Shown here in pieces: positions 9,670 to 21,705 of a stretch of DNA of 64,000 bases (its first letter is position 1; every line of letters begins with the position of its first letter). The notes beneath the pieces were generated by a model. It did not search any database and had not been told where the DNA came from. It worked only from the letters and a program-made list of their open reading frames with translations. The position numbers and the translations under genes were made by a program. The DNA comes from Acetobacteraceae bacterium (GTDB taxonomy: Bacteria > Pseudomonadota > Alphaproteobacteria > Acetobacterales > Acetobacteraceae), in NCBI GenBank assembly GCA_039613835.1, contig CP154827.1, forward strand, positions 652,501 through 716,500, read 5' to 3'.

Positions 9670-10005
9670 ATGACGACCATTCTGCTTATCATAAATGTGT
9701 TTGTGACCATCGCCCTGATCGGGGTGATCCTTATCCAGCGGAGTGAGGGAGGGGGTCTCGGGATCGGGAGTGGTCAGGGTATAGGCTCCTTCATGTCCGG
9801 CAGGGGCACCGCCAATCTTCTGACGCGCGCAACCGCGATTCTCGCCGGTTTGTTCATGGTGCTCTGCCTTGCACTCGCCTACCTTAATCAGGGCGCGGCC
9901 GGGCATCATGCCAGCGATTCGATTTTGGCGACCAGCCCTTCCGCCTCGACAGCCCTGCCCGAAAATCCCGCGCCGGATTTCCCCGCCGGAAAGCCTTCGA
10001 GATAG
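9670..10005 (+). CDS. secG: Protein translocase subunit SecG
   Basis: A small inner-membrane partner of SecYE that assists SecA-driven export. The 111-residue protein has two hydrophobic segments (TILLIINVFVTIALIGVIL and a second near residues 55-75) separated by the glycine-rich loop IQRSEGGGLGIGSGQG typical of SecG. The C-terminal tail is Pro/Ala/Ser-rich and variable. It lies 75 bases before pyrG on the same strand. Confidence 0.93.
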   Translation: MTTILLIINVFVTIALIGVILIQRSEGGGLGIGSGQGIGSFMSGRGTANLLTRATAILAGLFMVLCLALAYLNQGAAGHHASDSILATSPSASTALPENPAPDFPAGKPSR

Positions 10006-12559
<2,554 letters not shown>

Positions 12560-12724
12560 AAACCCCACGCGGTGCAAAAACTTTTGGCGCCAAGAAGTGG
12601 CGTCGACGTGACTTGTATCGCAATCGTAAAGAGCGCAAATGTCAAGAAACGGCAAGTTGTGATAATAGTGGCGACGCACCGTATATTTTTCCATGTCATT
12701 ATTCTCTAAATATCTCTTAATTGG

Positions 12725-14068
<1,344 letters not shown>

Positions 14069-14078
14069 TGTAAAGAGT

Positions 14079-14116
14079 GCAACTTTGGCCTTATTGCGAA
14101 ATAAAGCCCAGGTTGC
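14079..14116 (+). terminator. Imperfect hairpin after eno
   Basis: GCAAC at 14079-14083 pairs with GTTGC at 14112-14116, with further pairing inside (TGG/CCA and an A/T-rich part). It begins 10 bases after the eno stop. No clear T tract follows, so it may be a weak terminator or an RNA-stabilising hairpin. Confidence 0.35.
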
Positions 14117-14176
14117 GAGTTAAAACTTTGAGCAGCGAAGTATCGGCTTAACGCTGCCTCTCCAACTGGTCAGAAT

Positions 14177-14506
14177 ATGCAGGCACAACGACACATACGT
14201 CGGTTTTTTCGGTTGGTCATCCCGCCGACCGTTTTTTTGGGACTTACGGCGTATTTTTGTTGGAATGCGCTGCAGGGCGATCATGGAATGCGCGCTTATG
14301 AGGCGCGCCTCGGCCTCAAGCAAAAAGCCATCGCCTCTCAGAAGGCTGCTGAGGATGAGTATGTGTTGTGGCAGCAGCGTATTAATAGTTTGAGTGAACG
14401 TGCCTTGGATGCGGATCTTCTTGATGAGTGCTCCCGTGTGATGTTGAATCTCACGGAGAAAAACGAACTCGTGATCCCTTACGGCAAAAACGACCGACTC
14501 TATTAA
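14177..14506 (+). CDS. ftsB: Septum formation initiator family protein (FtsB/DivIC-like)
   Basis: A small bitopic division protein. The 109-residue product has a basic N-terminus, one transmembrane segment near residues 14-30 (VIPPTVFLGLTAYFCWNAL), the GDHGMRAYEARL motif common in alphaproteobacterial FtsB-like proteins, and a periplasmic helix likely to be coiled coil up to about residue 75. The C-terminal region with LDADLLDECSRVMLN fits the family. The location between eno and the pdh genes is its common alphaproteobacterial context, although here pdhABC lies elsewhere in the window. Confidence 0.85.
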   Translation: MQAQRHIRRFFRLVIPPTVFLGLTAYFCWNALQGDHGMRAYEARLGLKQKAIASQKAAEDEYVLWQQRINSLSERALDADLLDECSRVMLNLTEKNELVIPYGKNDRLY

Positions 14507-14530
14507 CAGGGCCGAACGTCAAGCAGCACA

Positions 14531-14555
14531 GATCCGACCTGAGCGAACCCGGATC
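14531..14555. terminator. Short hairpin between convergent ftsB and rpmG
   Basis: GATCCG at 14531-14536 is the inverse complement of CGGATC at 14550-14555, with a 13-base loop. It sits between two convergent genes, which is where a shared terminator would be expected. The stem is short and there is no T tract. Confidence 0.3.
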
Positions 14556-14574
14556 GGGCGGTGTGCCAACCCGC

Positions 14575-14742
14575 TTACTTGATTTTTGCTTCCCGGAATG
14601 TGACGTGCTTGCGGACGACCGGGTCATATTTCCGCACTTCCATCTTGCCAACGGCGGAGCGCGCATTCTTCTTCGTCACGTAGAAATATCCGGTATCCGC
14701 TGTCGAAACGAGACGAATCTGGATGACGTTTGTCTTAGCCAT
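14575..14742 (-). CDS. rpmG: 50S ribosomal protein L33
   Basis: A small zinc-free ribosomal protein of the large subunit. The 55-residue product starts at ATG 14742 ([18 protein letters not shown]) and contains [10 protein letters not shown] and [15 protein letters not shown], the standard L33 core. The frame is open further upstream, but the homology starts exactly at this ATG. There are no Cys pairs, so it is the C-minus form. It lies alone on the minus strand between ftsB and lexA. Confidence 0.93.
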   Translation of the reverse strand: MAKTNVIQIRLVSTADTGYFYVTKKNARSAVGKMEVRKYDPVVRKHVTFREAKIK

Positions 14743-14913
14743 GTGATCCTCAACACAGTGTCGGTGTGCCCCATGGTCAAACATGGTGGCATCGTCAGAT
14801 TGCGTGCATAACTGCCTTGAAGTGGGCCCGACGTCAAGCTTTAACGTAAGCTTTAGCGTGAAAACAAAAATATTCCTCGCATGCTTGCGTATCACGGCCA
14901 CAAATTTTAAAAA

Positions 14914-14928
14914 GAACAAAATGGAAAC
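14914..14928 (+). promoter_or_regulatory. Degenerate SOS box upstream of lexA
   Basis: GAAC at 14914, a 7-base spacer, and AAAC at 14925-14928 resemble the alphaproteobacterial LexA operator GAAC-N7-GAAC with one mismatch in the second half-site. It is 42 bases before the lexA start codon, a sensible place for autoregulation. Confidence 0.35.
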
Positions 14929-14969
14929 AGAAGCGCCGCGTTACGTTTCCATCCCAGCGAGGATCACGA

Positions 14970-15661
14970 TGCTTACACGGAAACAACACCAGCTTCTCAC
15001 TTTCATCGATGATTATCTTCATCGGACGGGATTCTCCCCCTCATTCGATGAGATGAAGGTTGCGATCGGTCTCCATTCTAAATCCGGCATTCATCGCCTT
15101 GTGACAGCTTTGGAGGAGCGCGGTTTCATCAGGCGCCATCATCAACGTGCCCGGGCGCTTGAAGTCCTGAAGCCCCCTCCTGGGCCCGCTGATAAGATCG
15201 TCCCGCTGTCGTCGCATGGTCTTCAAGGTAAAGCGGACGTATCGCCGCTTAAAACCTCAAAAAATTTCCCATCGGGCGGGTCCGTTGAGATCCCGGTTTT
15301 CGGGCGGATCGCTACCGGTGTCCTGATTGAAGCGGTGAAAGATACGGGCGAGACAGCGATGGTACCCGCCAGCATGTTGGGTAGAGGGCAATATTATGCC
15401 CTCATCGTCGCCGGGGATTCGATGGAGGGTGCCGGGATCATGGATGCGGACACGGTGATTATCCAGGAAACACCGAATGCGGAAAACGGTCAGATTGTTG
15501 TCGCGCTGATTGATGGTGAGGAAGTGACACTAAAGCGTCTGCGCAAGCGCGGCCCATCCATCGCGCTGGAGGCTGCCAATCCTCGCTAAGAGACGCGCAT
15601 TCTTCCGGCGGAGCGAGTCACGATACAAGGTGTATTGACGTCGCTGCTGCGGAAATATTAG
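14970..15661 (+). pseudogene. lexA: LexA repressor, truncated by an in-frame stop and altered at the cleavage site
   Basis: LexA represses SOS genes and normally cuts itself when RecA is activated. From ATG 14970 (MLTRKQHQLLTFIDDYL) the winged-helix DNA-binding domain is complete. The peptidase domain keeps the Ser (AGDSMEGAGI) and Lys (VTLKRLRKRG). Two oddities stand out. The frame stops at TAA 15587-15589 after EAANPR, yet the same frame continues with a typical LexA end (ETRILPAERVT to SLLRKY) to TAG at 15659, so 23 residues are lost. The self-cleavage bond, normally Ala-Gly, reads Thr-Gly in GRIATGV. The short form may still bind DNA but probably dimerises and cleaves poorly. Confidence 0.85.
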
Positions 15662-15683
15662 TCCGCGCAACCGACGGAGGTGC

Positions 15684-16229
15684 TCATTTCTTCTTGCTTT
15701 TCCGGATCGTCACTGTGCCGTCAGGCGCAATCAGGGTGGATGTGCCATCGCCGTTCGGGATCTCGACAATACCGCTTTCCTGCTCAATATATTTTTTCGA
15801 CGGATCAATGACAGGCTGCCTCGTGATGGCTTCCGGCGTGCGCATCACGCCGTGTTTCACTGCAAATTCCTCGCCGATACTGACGCGACTTCCCTCTTCA
15901 AACAAAGCTTCATTTTCCTTGCGCCCCGAGGCCATGCGGCCAAAATAGCTGTTCGGGTCATCAAGGGTTTTCGCAATTGACTGGGAGGAGCGAGAGACAT
16001 CCCGAAGCGAGGGAAGCGGGTCGGGCGCGCCGGGCCAGATATCTCCTCCTTCCGACATAAGGGGAAGTTCCGAAACCGGTGCTTCGGTCACTTTCGCCAT
16101 GGTCTCTGATCGACCGGCGTGGAGGTTGGGGTTGGCACCCGGGAGAGAGACCGTATCATGAAAAAACGTGCCGAGGCCTGAACAGCCGCTGAAGAAAAGC
16201 GGCGTGATGACGAAGAGCAGTTTTCTCAT
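15684..16229 (-). CDS. Predicted lipoprotein of unknown function
   Basis: I do not recognise a named family. The 181-residue protein starts MRKLLFVITPLFFSGCSG, a clear lipoprotein signal peptide with a lipobox ending in Cys16. The mature part is hydrophilic, without repeats or membrane segments, and ends in a lysine-rich tail. A stretch GTSTLIAPDGTVTIRKSKKK near the end suggests a small beta-structured segment. It is convergent with lexA and upstream of pgsA on the same strand. Its role is unknown. Confidence 0.75.
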   Translation of the reverse strand: MRKLLFVITPLFFSGCSGLGTFFHDTVSLPGANPNLHAGRSETMAKVTEAPVSELPLMSEGGDIWPGAPDPLPSLRDVSRSSQSIAKTLDDPNSYFGRMASGRKENEALFEEGSRVSIGEEFAVKHGVMRTPEAITRQPVIDPSKKYIEQESGIVEIPNGDGTSTLIAPDGTVTIRKSKKK

Positions 16230-16306
16230 TAACGAAATCCTCGGCCCATCAAGGGAATGATCACTTCAATCCGTTTATCAGATGTCGAATTTTTGTCCAA
16301 TCACCC

Positions 16307-16903
16307 TCAACGGCTCAGTCGGTCCCGGTTTGTCACGCCGAGCATATATGTCACACCGGTTGTCAGATAGCGCCACCCGCTGAGAACCGTCGGGATGACG
16401 GAGAGCCACAACATGAATGCCCCCAATTGCAGGGCGGAGCCGAATGAGGTGACCTGCCACGCGCCATTGGCGCTCCCGGCCATGAGAAACCCAATGGCGA
16501 TCATTTGAATGCCGGTTTTCCATTTCGCGAGGCGAGAGGAAGGGAGTGTCTGGTCCTGGCTGGCCATATATTCCCGCAATCCACTGATCAGGATTTCACG
16601 TATCAGGATGATAATGGCCGCGAAGATGGAGCCCTCCACCAACCGGCCATATCCGGCCAGCGCCATCAGCAGCGCGCCGACAAGAAGCTTGTCCGCGATC
16701 GGATCCATCATTCGGCCGATTTCGGAATTCTGCTTCCAACGCCGCGCCAGCATCCCGTCAAAGTAATCCGTCACACAGGCGATAATATAAATGACACATC
16801 CGACAGCACTGGCCACATTGTTCTGCAACGCGATGCTGACAACCAGGAATGGGATTGTCGCGATTCGCGTTAAAGTCAAAAGGTTCGGAAGGTCAGTCAG
16901 CAT
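16307..16903 (-). CDS. pgsA: CDP-diacylglycerol-glycerol-3-phosphate 3-phosphatidyltransferase
   Basis: An inner-membrane enzyme that makes phosphatidylglycerophosphate, the precursor of phosphatidylglycerol. The CDP-alcohol phosphatidyltransferase signature DYFDGMLARRW, followed by GRMMDPIADK, supplies the conserved aspartates. Several hydrophobic helices flank it. I prefer ATG 16903 (MLTDLPNLLTLTRIATIP), which has GAGG upstream and matches the family; the frame opens at 16939. It follows uvrC on the same strand, a pairing seen in many alphaproteobacteria. Confidence 0.93.
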   Translation of the reverse strand: MLTDLPNLLTLTRIATIPFLVVSIALQNNVASAVGCVIYIIACVTDYFDGMLARRWKQNSEIGRMMDPIADKLLVGALLMALAGYGRLVEGSIFAAIIILIREILISGLREYMASQDQTLPSSRLAKWKTGIQMIAIGFLMAGSANGAWQVTSFGSALQLGAFMLWLSVIPTVLSGWRYLTTGVTYMLGVTNRDRLSR

Positions 16904-16990
16904 CACAGGCCCTCGACGTTGGAGTTTCGCTGATACCATGAAAACGCTGTAAAGCCACCTCGAGACAGGGCCAACGCGATTTTTTTTGAC

Positions 16991-18874
16991 TCATATTTCA
17001 GTGTCGGGATGGAAATGGCTGAAAACCAAGCGCGCCATCTCCATATTAATGCCCTTGGCCTGAGTCAGTTCCGTCAGACCGGCCTGCTTCACCGCGCGTG
17101 CTGAGCCGAAATGCGCCAGAAGCGCCTTCTTCCGAACGGGGCCGATCCCCTCAATGCGATCCAGCTCAGATTTACGGATCGCGCCGGAGCGGCTGGCGCG
17201 ATGAGTCGTGATCGCGAAACGGTGCGCTTCATCACGCAGGCGCTGGAGATAATAAAGAACCGGGTCCTTCTCCGGAAGCTGGAAGGGGGGCTGGTCATCC
17301 GTGAAAAACCATTCGCGCCCGGCATCCCGATTCGGCCCCTTCGCGATCGACACGAGTTTGACCCCCTCAACACCGAGCTCGTCCAGCACTTTTTTGACGA
17401 TATTATATTGTCCCTGCCCGCCATCAATCAGCAGAATATCCGGCATCCGCGCATATTTGCGATTGGCCTCCGCGTCATTGGTTTTTCGGAAGCGACGTTC
17501 CATGACCTCCCGCATCATGGCGTAATCATCGCCGGGCGTCAGGACCGATTTGATGGAGAATTTCCGATAATCGCGCCGGTGGAATCCCTCCGGGCCGCCG
17601 ACAATCATCACCCCATAAGCGTGGCGACCGGAAATGTGGGAGTTATCATAGACCTCAATCCGTTCAGGCGGCGTCTCTAAATGAAAGACCCGCGCCGTCT
17701 CACTTAAGAGATGCTGTGTGCCCGCACTTTCAGCCAGACGCCGCCCGAGAGCCTCACGCGCATTCTGCTCTGCATGGAGGACGACACTGCGCTTTTCGCC
17801 GCGCTGCGGCACCATGATCTCCACACGGTGCCCCGCCGCTTTCGACAGGGCACTGGCCACAAGGGCCGGTTCACTGAGCGGCTGATTCAGAAGGATGAGC
17901 TCGGGCGGAGGCTTGCTATCGTAAAATTGCAGCAGAAACGCGGAAAGAATGTCTTCCCCACTTTCCTCATCCGTCTGAGCGGGGAAAAGGGCGCGATTGC
18001 CGTTATTACGACCGGCCCGGATGAAGAACACCTCGACGCAGCATTGGTCCGCATCCTGCCAGATCGCAAAGATATCCGCATCATGGAGGGAAGCCGGGTT
18101 GATGACGCTCGAATCCTGCAAGCCGGAGAAGGCCCGTATGCGGTCGCGGATCATCGCCGCGCGCTCATAATCCTGCGCCTCGGCCGCTTCAGCCATTTCC
18201 GTCGCGAGGGTTTCTCGCAGATGGGTGCTTTTACCTGACAGAAACTGGCGCACCTCGTCAACCAGGGCGCGATAATCATCCTGCGCGATGCGGTCAACGC
18301 AGGGGGCCGAACAGCGCTTGATTTGATAAAGCAGACAGGGGCGCGTCCGCGTCGCCATCTCACTATCGCTGCATGGGCGCAGCAGAAAACTCTTCTGGAT
18401 CAGGTTCAAAGTCTGGTTGACAGACCAGGCCGAGGCGAAAGGCCCCCAGTAAGTCACGTCCTTTTTAGGCTTGCCCCGTTGCTTACTGACCTGCGGGAAC
18501 GGATGATTTCCTGACAACATGATCCATGGATAGGATTTATCGTCCCTCAGCAGGATATTGAAGCGTGGCTTCATCCGCTTGATGTAATTCGCCTCGAGCA
18601 ACAAAGCGTCCGCTTCAGACGCCGTCGTGACGATCTCCATCTGTCGCGTCATGGAGACCATGCGCATCAGCCTCTCCCGCAATTGCGTCGCACGCGTGTA
18701 GGATGTTACGCGGTTTTTGAGGTTGAGCGCCTTCCCGACATAAAGAACGGCGCCTTTTGCATCGAGCATCCGGTAAACGCCGGGCGATGTCGGGATCGTT
18801 TTTAACGCCGCGCGGACGGTGGCGACACCGCTTTCCAGTTCCGCCGCTGTTATTTTGACGCCGCTAATGCTCAT
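16991..18874 (-). CDS. uvrC: Excinuclease ABC subunit C
   Basis: The dual-incision nuclease of nucleotide excision repair. The 627-residue protein has the GIY-YIG domain near residues 30-60 ([19 protein letters not shown]), the UVR region around 200-240, the RNase H-like C-terminal nuclease ([31 protein letters not shown]), and a terminal helix-hairpin-helix pair ([18 protein letters not shown]). All parts are intact. It is followed after about 90 bases by pgsA. I found no SOS box of the GAAC-N7-GAAC type close upstream. Confidence 0.96.
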   Translation of the reverse strand: MSISGVKITAAELESGVATVRAALKTIPTSPGVYRMLDAKGAVLYVGKALNLKNRVTSYTRATQLRERLMRMVSMTRQMEIVTTASEADALLLEANYIKRMKPRFNILLRDDKSYPWIMLSGNHPFPQVSKQRGKPKKDVTYWGPFASAWSVNQTLNLIQKSFLLRPCSDSEMATRTRPCLLYQIKRCSAPCVDRIAQDDYRALVDEVRQFLSGKSTHLRETLATEMAEAAEAQDYERAAMIRDRIRAFSGLQDSSVINPASLHDADIFAIWQDADQCCVEVFFIRAGRNNGNRALFPAQTDEESGEDILSAFLLQFYDSKPPPELILLNQPLSEPALVASALSKAAGHRVEIMVPQRGEKRSVVLHAEQNAREALGRRLAESAGTQHLLSETARVFHLETPPERIEVYDNSHISGRHAYGVMIVGGPEGFHRRDYRKFSIKSVLTPGDDYAMMREVMERRFRKTNDAEANRKYARMPDILLIDGGQGQYNIVKKVLDELGVEGVKLVSIAKGPNRDAGREWFFTDDQPPFQLPEKDPVLYYLQRLRDEAHRFAITTHRASRSGAIRKSELDRIEGIGPVRKKALLAHFGSARAVKQAGLTELTQAKGINMEMARLVFSHFHPDTEI

Positions 18875-19416
18875 CGACCTGGTCGGACCTTCAATTGAAG
18901 CAAGCGCACGAAGTGCTGTGAACGTTCCATCGCCCTCTCCAAAACTTCATCCACCGATCCTGTGGAAAACTCTGTGGGATAAAACTTGGTAGATTGACCG
19001 AAAGCGCTTCCTAGCAGGTTTTGCATCGATTTGCCTAAAAATTAATCACACTCTACTAACATATTGATTTTTAAACAAAATAGACAAAGGTAAAAATTTG
19101 CCTTACGTAGAATGAACGTTTCAGGACCTCTCTCATCATGTTGCGCATTGGGCGTGGACAATTCTCAATAATAATCGCTTTGAGTCGTGAGGAAGGGCAA
19201 TATTCATACCTCTGTACATGTGCATTGCCCTGGCCCGGCCAGGATGCTTCCCGAAAAATCGGCCTCATTTATCCTGATTACCGTCATGGCGCACGGTTGA
19301 GATCTGGGGGCGCCATGTTGCATGGCCGGGGCGTTCATGTCGCATCCTGCGCAAGGCGAATGCACCCGGCCAACTTCCCCCTTGCGTGAATGGTTTATTT
19401 ACGCCAATCAGGGCCG
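18875..19416. other. 542-base intergenic region between uvrC and xthA with an AT-rich core
   Basis: It holds no credible gene. The short open frames (for example 19138-19389) have no recognisable content. At 18960-18980 are two DnaA-box-like strings, TGTGGAAAA and TGTGGGATAA, followed by an AT-rich stretch to about 19080. The rest probably holds divergent promoters for uvrC and xthA that I cannot pinpoint. Confidence 0.35.
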
Positions 19417-20211
19417 ATGCGCATCATGACCTGGAACATCAATTCCCTTCGGCTGAGATTACCGCTCCTCCAACAGATCGTCATGCGCGATCAGCCGGAT
19501 ATTCTCTGCCTGCAGGAGACGAAAGTCCCTGATGACCTCTTTCCGGCAGAATCTTTGGCGGCGCTCAGCTTTGAATATCAGCATTTTACCGGGATGAAGA
19601 GCTATAATGGCGTTGCAATTCTTTCCAAGACGCTCTTCATCCGTGCATTAGAGACGCCCATTTGGTGCGAGAAATCCGATTGTCGCCATAATGCGGTTGA
19701 AATCGGCGATCCCCAAAAGCCGATCACGATCCATAATTTCTACGTGCCCGCGGGCGGTGATATCCCCGACCCGGTCGAAAACCCTAAATTTGCCCATAAG
19801 CTGAGATTTCTTGATGAAGTAAAGGCGTGGTTCGCAGCCCACCGTCCTGAGCGCGCCATTCTCGTTGGGGACCTCAATACCGCGCCGCTTGAACAGGATG
19901 TATGGAGCCACAAGCAATTATTGAATGTGGTCTGCCATACAGAGTCGGAAGTCAGACGCCACGTGGCCTGGCAGAATACTGGTTTCACCGACGTGATGCG
20001 CGTCATGGTCCCCGCTGATCAGAAACTCTACACATGGTGGTCTTACCGTAATCGTGATTGGGCCGCGTCTGACCGTGGTCGTCGCCTTGACCATATCTGG
20101 GTTTCTGATGACATCGCAGCCCAATTCGAGACCATGTGCGTCCTGCGCGATATCAGAGGTGCGGCAGGTCCGTCCGACCATGTGCCCGTCTTCGCGGATA
20201 TCGCCCTGTAA
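19417..20211 (+). CDS. xthA: Exodeoxyribonuclease III
   Basis: An AP endonuclease and 3' exonuclease of base-excision repair in the EEP phosphatase superfamily. The start at ATG 19417 (MRIMTWNINSLRLRLP) matches the family; the frame is open from 19390. ExoIII motifs are present: DILCLQETKVPDD (metal-binding Glu), GVAILSK, ILVGDLNTAP (Asp and Asn), and the C-terminal GRRLDHIWVS and GPSDHVPV with the catalytic His. 264 residues, normal. It is convergent with the response regulator gene. Confidence 0.95.
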   Translation: MRIMTWNINSLRLRLPLLQQIVMRDQPDILCLQETKVPDDLFPAESLAALSFEYQHFTGMKSYNGVAILSKTLFIRALETPIWCEKSDCRHNAVEIGDPQKPITIHNFYVPAGGDIPDPVENPKFAHKLRFLDEVKAWFAAHRPERAILVGDLNTAPLEQDVWSHKQLLNVVCHTESEVRRHVAWQNTGFTDVMRVMVPADQKLYTWWSYRNRDWAASDRGRRLDHIWVSDDIAAQFETMCVLRDIRGAAGPSDHVPVFADIAL

Positions 20212-20222
20212 GGAAGGGTGCC

Positions 20223-20243
20223 GCGCCTCTTTTAAGGGGCGCA
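20223..20243. terminator. Hairpin between xthA and the response regulator
   Basis: GCGCCTC and GGGGCGC form a 7-base stem (one T-G pair) around TTTTAA, just after the xthA stop and before the end of the convergent regulator gene. It could serve both directions. Confidence 0.4.
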
Positions 20244-20276
20244 GCCGTTACCTCAACCCTCTTTCGTCTCCCAGCA

Positions 20277-21002
20277 TCAGGAGACGCGCGGGGGGCGCGC
20301 CGATGGTGCTGTGACGAGGCGATACCCGCCTGTTTCCGTCACCAGGATCGATGCCTGAGCGGGGTCGGGTTCGATTTTCTGGCGCAGGCGATAAATATGC
20401 GTCTCAAGTGTGTGGGTCGTCACAGCCGCATTATAACCCCACACTTCATTCAGCAGGATCTGTCGCGCGATCGGCCGCGCCCCGGCACGGTAAAGAAATT
20501 TGAGAATCGCTGCCTCCTTTTCAGTCAGGCGGATGCGGCGGCCACTCCGCTCATCATGGAGGAGTTTCGTTGAGGGGCGGAATAAGTACGGCTCGATACT
20601 GAAGACAGCATCCTCACTGCTTTCAAACAAGCGAAGCTGGGCGCGGATTCGTGCAAGGAGTTCCGCCACGCGGAAGGGCTTTGTGATGTAATCATTCGCG
20701 CCCGAATCGAGGCCGCGGATCACGTCCCCCTCTTCATCGGATCCTGTCAGCATCAAGATCGGGACTCGGACCCCGTCCTGCCGAAGTTGCTTACAAAAGT
20801 CACGTCCATCGCCGTCCGGCAATGTGACGTTCAGGAGGATAATCTCGACACGCGCGCTTTCTGATGAGATGAACGCACTTGCCTGAGCAATTGTCGATGC
20901 TTGAGAAAATTCGAACTCCCCCTCCTGCCGAAGCTGTTCGATAAGGAGTGAGCGGAGCGAGTCATCGTCGTCGACAAGCAAAACGGAGCGTAAACCAGGC
21001 AT
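20277..21002 (-). CDS. OmpR/PhoB-type response regulator
   Basis: A two-component transcription regulator. From ATG 21002 the N-terminal receiver domain shows the acidic pair in VLLVDDDDSLRSLL, a loop at the usual phospho-acceptor position reading IILLNVTLPDGDG (Asn where Asp is usual), the Thr in ILMLTGSDEEGD, and the Lys in NDYITKPF. The C-terminal winged helix includes RIRLTEKEAAILKFLYR and TTHTLETHIYRLRQKIE. The Asn replacement would prevent normal phosphorylation, so it may act without a kinase; none is encoded nearby. 241 residues, intact. Its targets are unknown. Confidence 0.88.
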   Translation of the reverse strand: MPGLRSVLLVDDDDSLRSLLIEQLRQEGEFEFSQASTIAQASAFISSESARVEIILLNVTLPDGDGRDFCKQLRQDGVRVPILMLTGSDEEGDVIRGLDSGANDYITKPFRVAELLARIRAQLRLFESSEDAVFSIEPYLFRPSTKLLHDERSGRRIRLTEKEAAILKFLYRAGARPIARQILLNEVWGYNAAVTTHTLETHIYRLRQKIEPDPAQASILVTETGGYRLVTAPSARPPRVS

Positions 21003-21288
21003 TAAAAACCTTCTCAACCATTTCAGGCGGCATAACAAAATGATCAGCGCCACTTTGCACCTTATGTTAACTTCAATAATGAGATTTGACTAGGAAGTTT
21101 AATATTCTCCTCATGTTACATCCTGTTCATGCCCTATCAAGCACATTGCAGATGAGGATAAAAAATGACAACACGACAAAGTTTTCGATTTTTTCACGAC
21201 AATTACGCGCATTTACGGACTCGGTATTGCCGGTCTCGCCTATTCTATAGGGGGTATTTTTTTTCCGGCTTCCATTGGGGAAAATGGT

Positions 21289-21705
21289 TTGACGTGCTGC
21301 AAAGGCGAGGGTGATCTCGCGACTCCAGTAGAAGTCCTTTCACTCCGGCGCGTATTTTACCGTGCAGATCGGATCCATCCCTCCGAGATGGATCTGCCCT
21401 GCCGCGCCATCAGGCCGGATGATGGCTGGTCTGATGATCCTGAAAGCTTAACCTATAACCGTCTCATCCAGCGCCCCCATGCGGCGCGTCATGAGACGCT
21501 CATGCGGGATGACCACGCTTACGACATCGTGGCCGCGCTGGGCTGGAATGACGACCCGTCCAAGCCGAGACAGGGCTCAGCGATTTTCCTGCATCAAAAA
21601 CCGCAAAGCGGTGTGACAGCCGGGTGTATCGCCCTTTCACCACGTGACCTGCGTTATTTCCTTAGCCTCAATCCGAGGGGGATCATCGTCCATCCTTCAA
21701 GATGA
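21289..21705 (+). CDS. L,D-transpeptidase (YkuD-type) catalytic domain, start uncertain
   Basis: Probably cross-links or attaches proteins to peptidoglycan in the periplasm. The catalytic motif is present: His in GSAIFLHQ and Cys in TAGCIALSPRDL. The upstream KGEGDLATPVEVL segment is the usual substrate-domain start. The only listed start is TTG 21289, which cuts into the domain. The same frame is open upstream to 21169 and encodes SIGENGLTCC without any ATG, GTG or TTG. An ATG at 21165 lies in another frame, so the N-terminus may have been lost to a frameshift. The 3' end overlaps the antiporter pseudogene by 9 bases. Confidence 0.75.
   Translation: MTCCKGEGDLATPVEVLSLRRVFYRADRIHPSEMDLPCRAIRPDDGWSDDPESLTYNRLIQRPHAARHETLMRDDHAYDIVAALGWNDDPSKPRQGSAIFLHQKPQSGVTAGCIALSPRDLRYFLSLNPRGIIVHPSR

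Noticed and set aside
18875..18960. SOS box upstream of uvrC
   Set aside because: A GAACGTTC palindrome is present, but not the GAAC-N7-GAAC spacing used by alphaproteobacterial LexA.
19138..19389. Open frame of 83 codons between uvrC and xthA
   Set aside because: It has no recognisable domain, no clear ribosome binding site and an unconvincing composition; most likely a chance frame.
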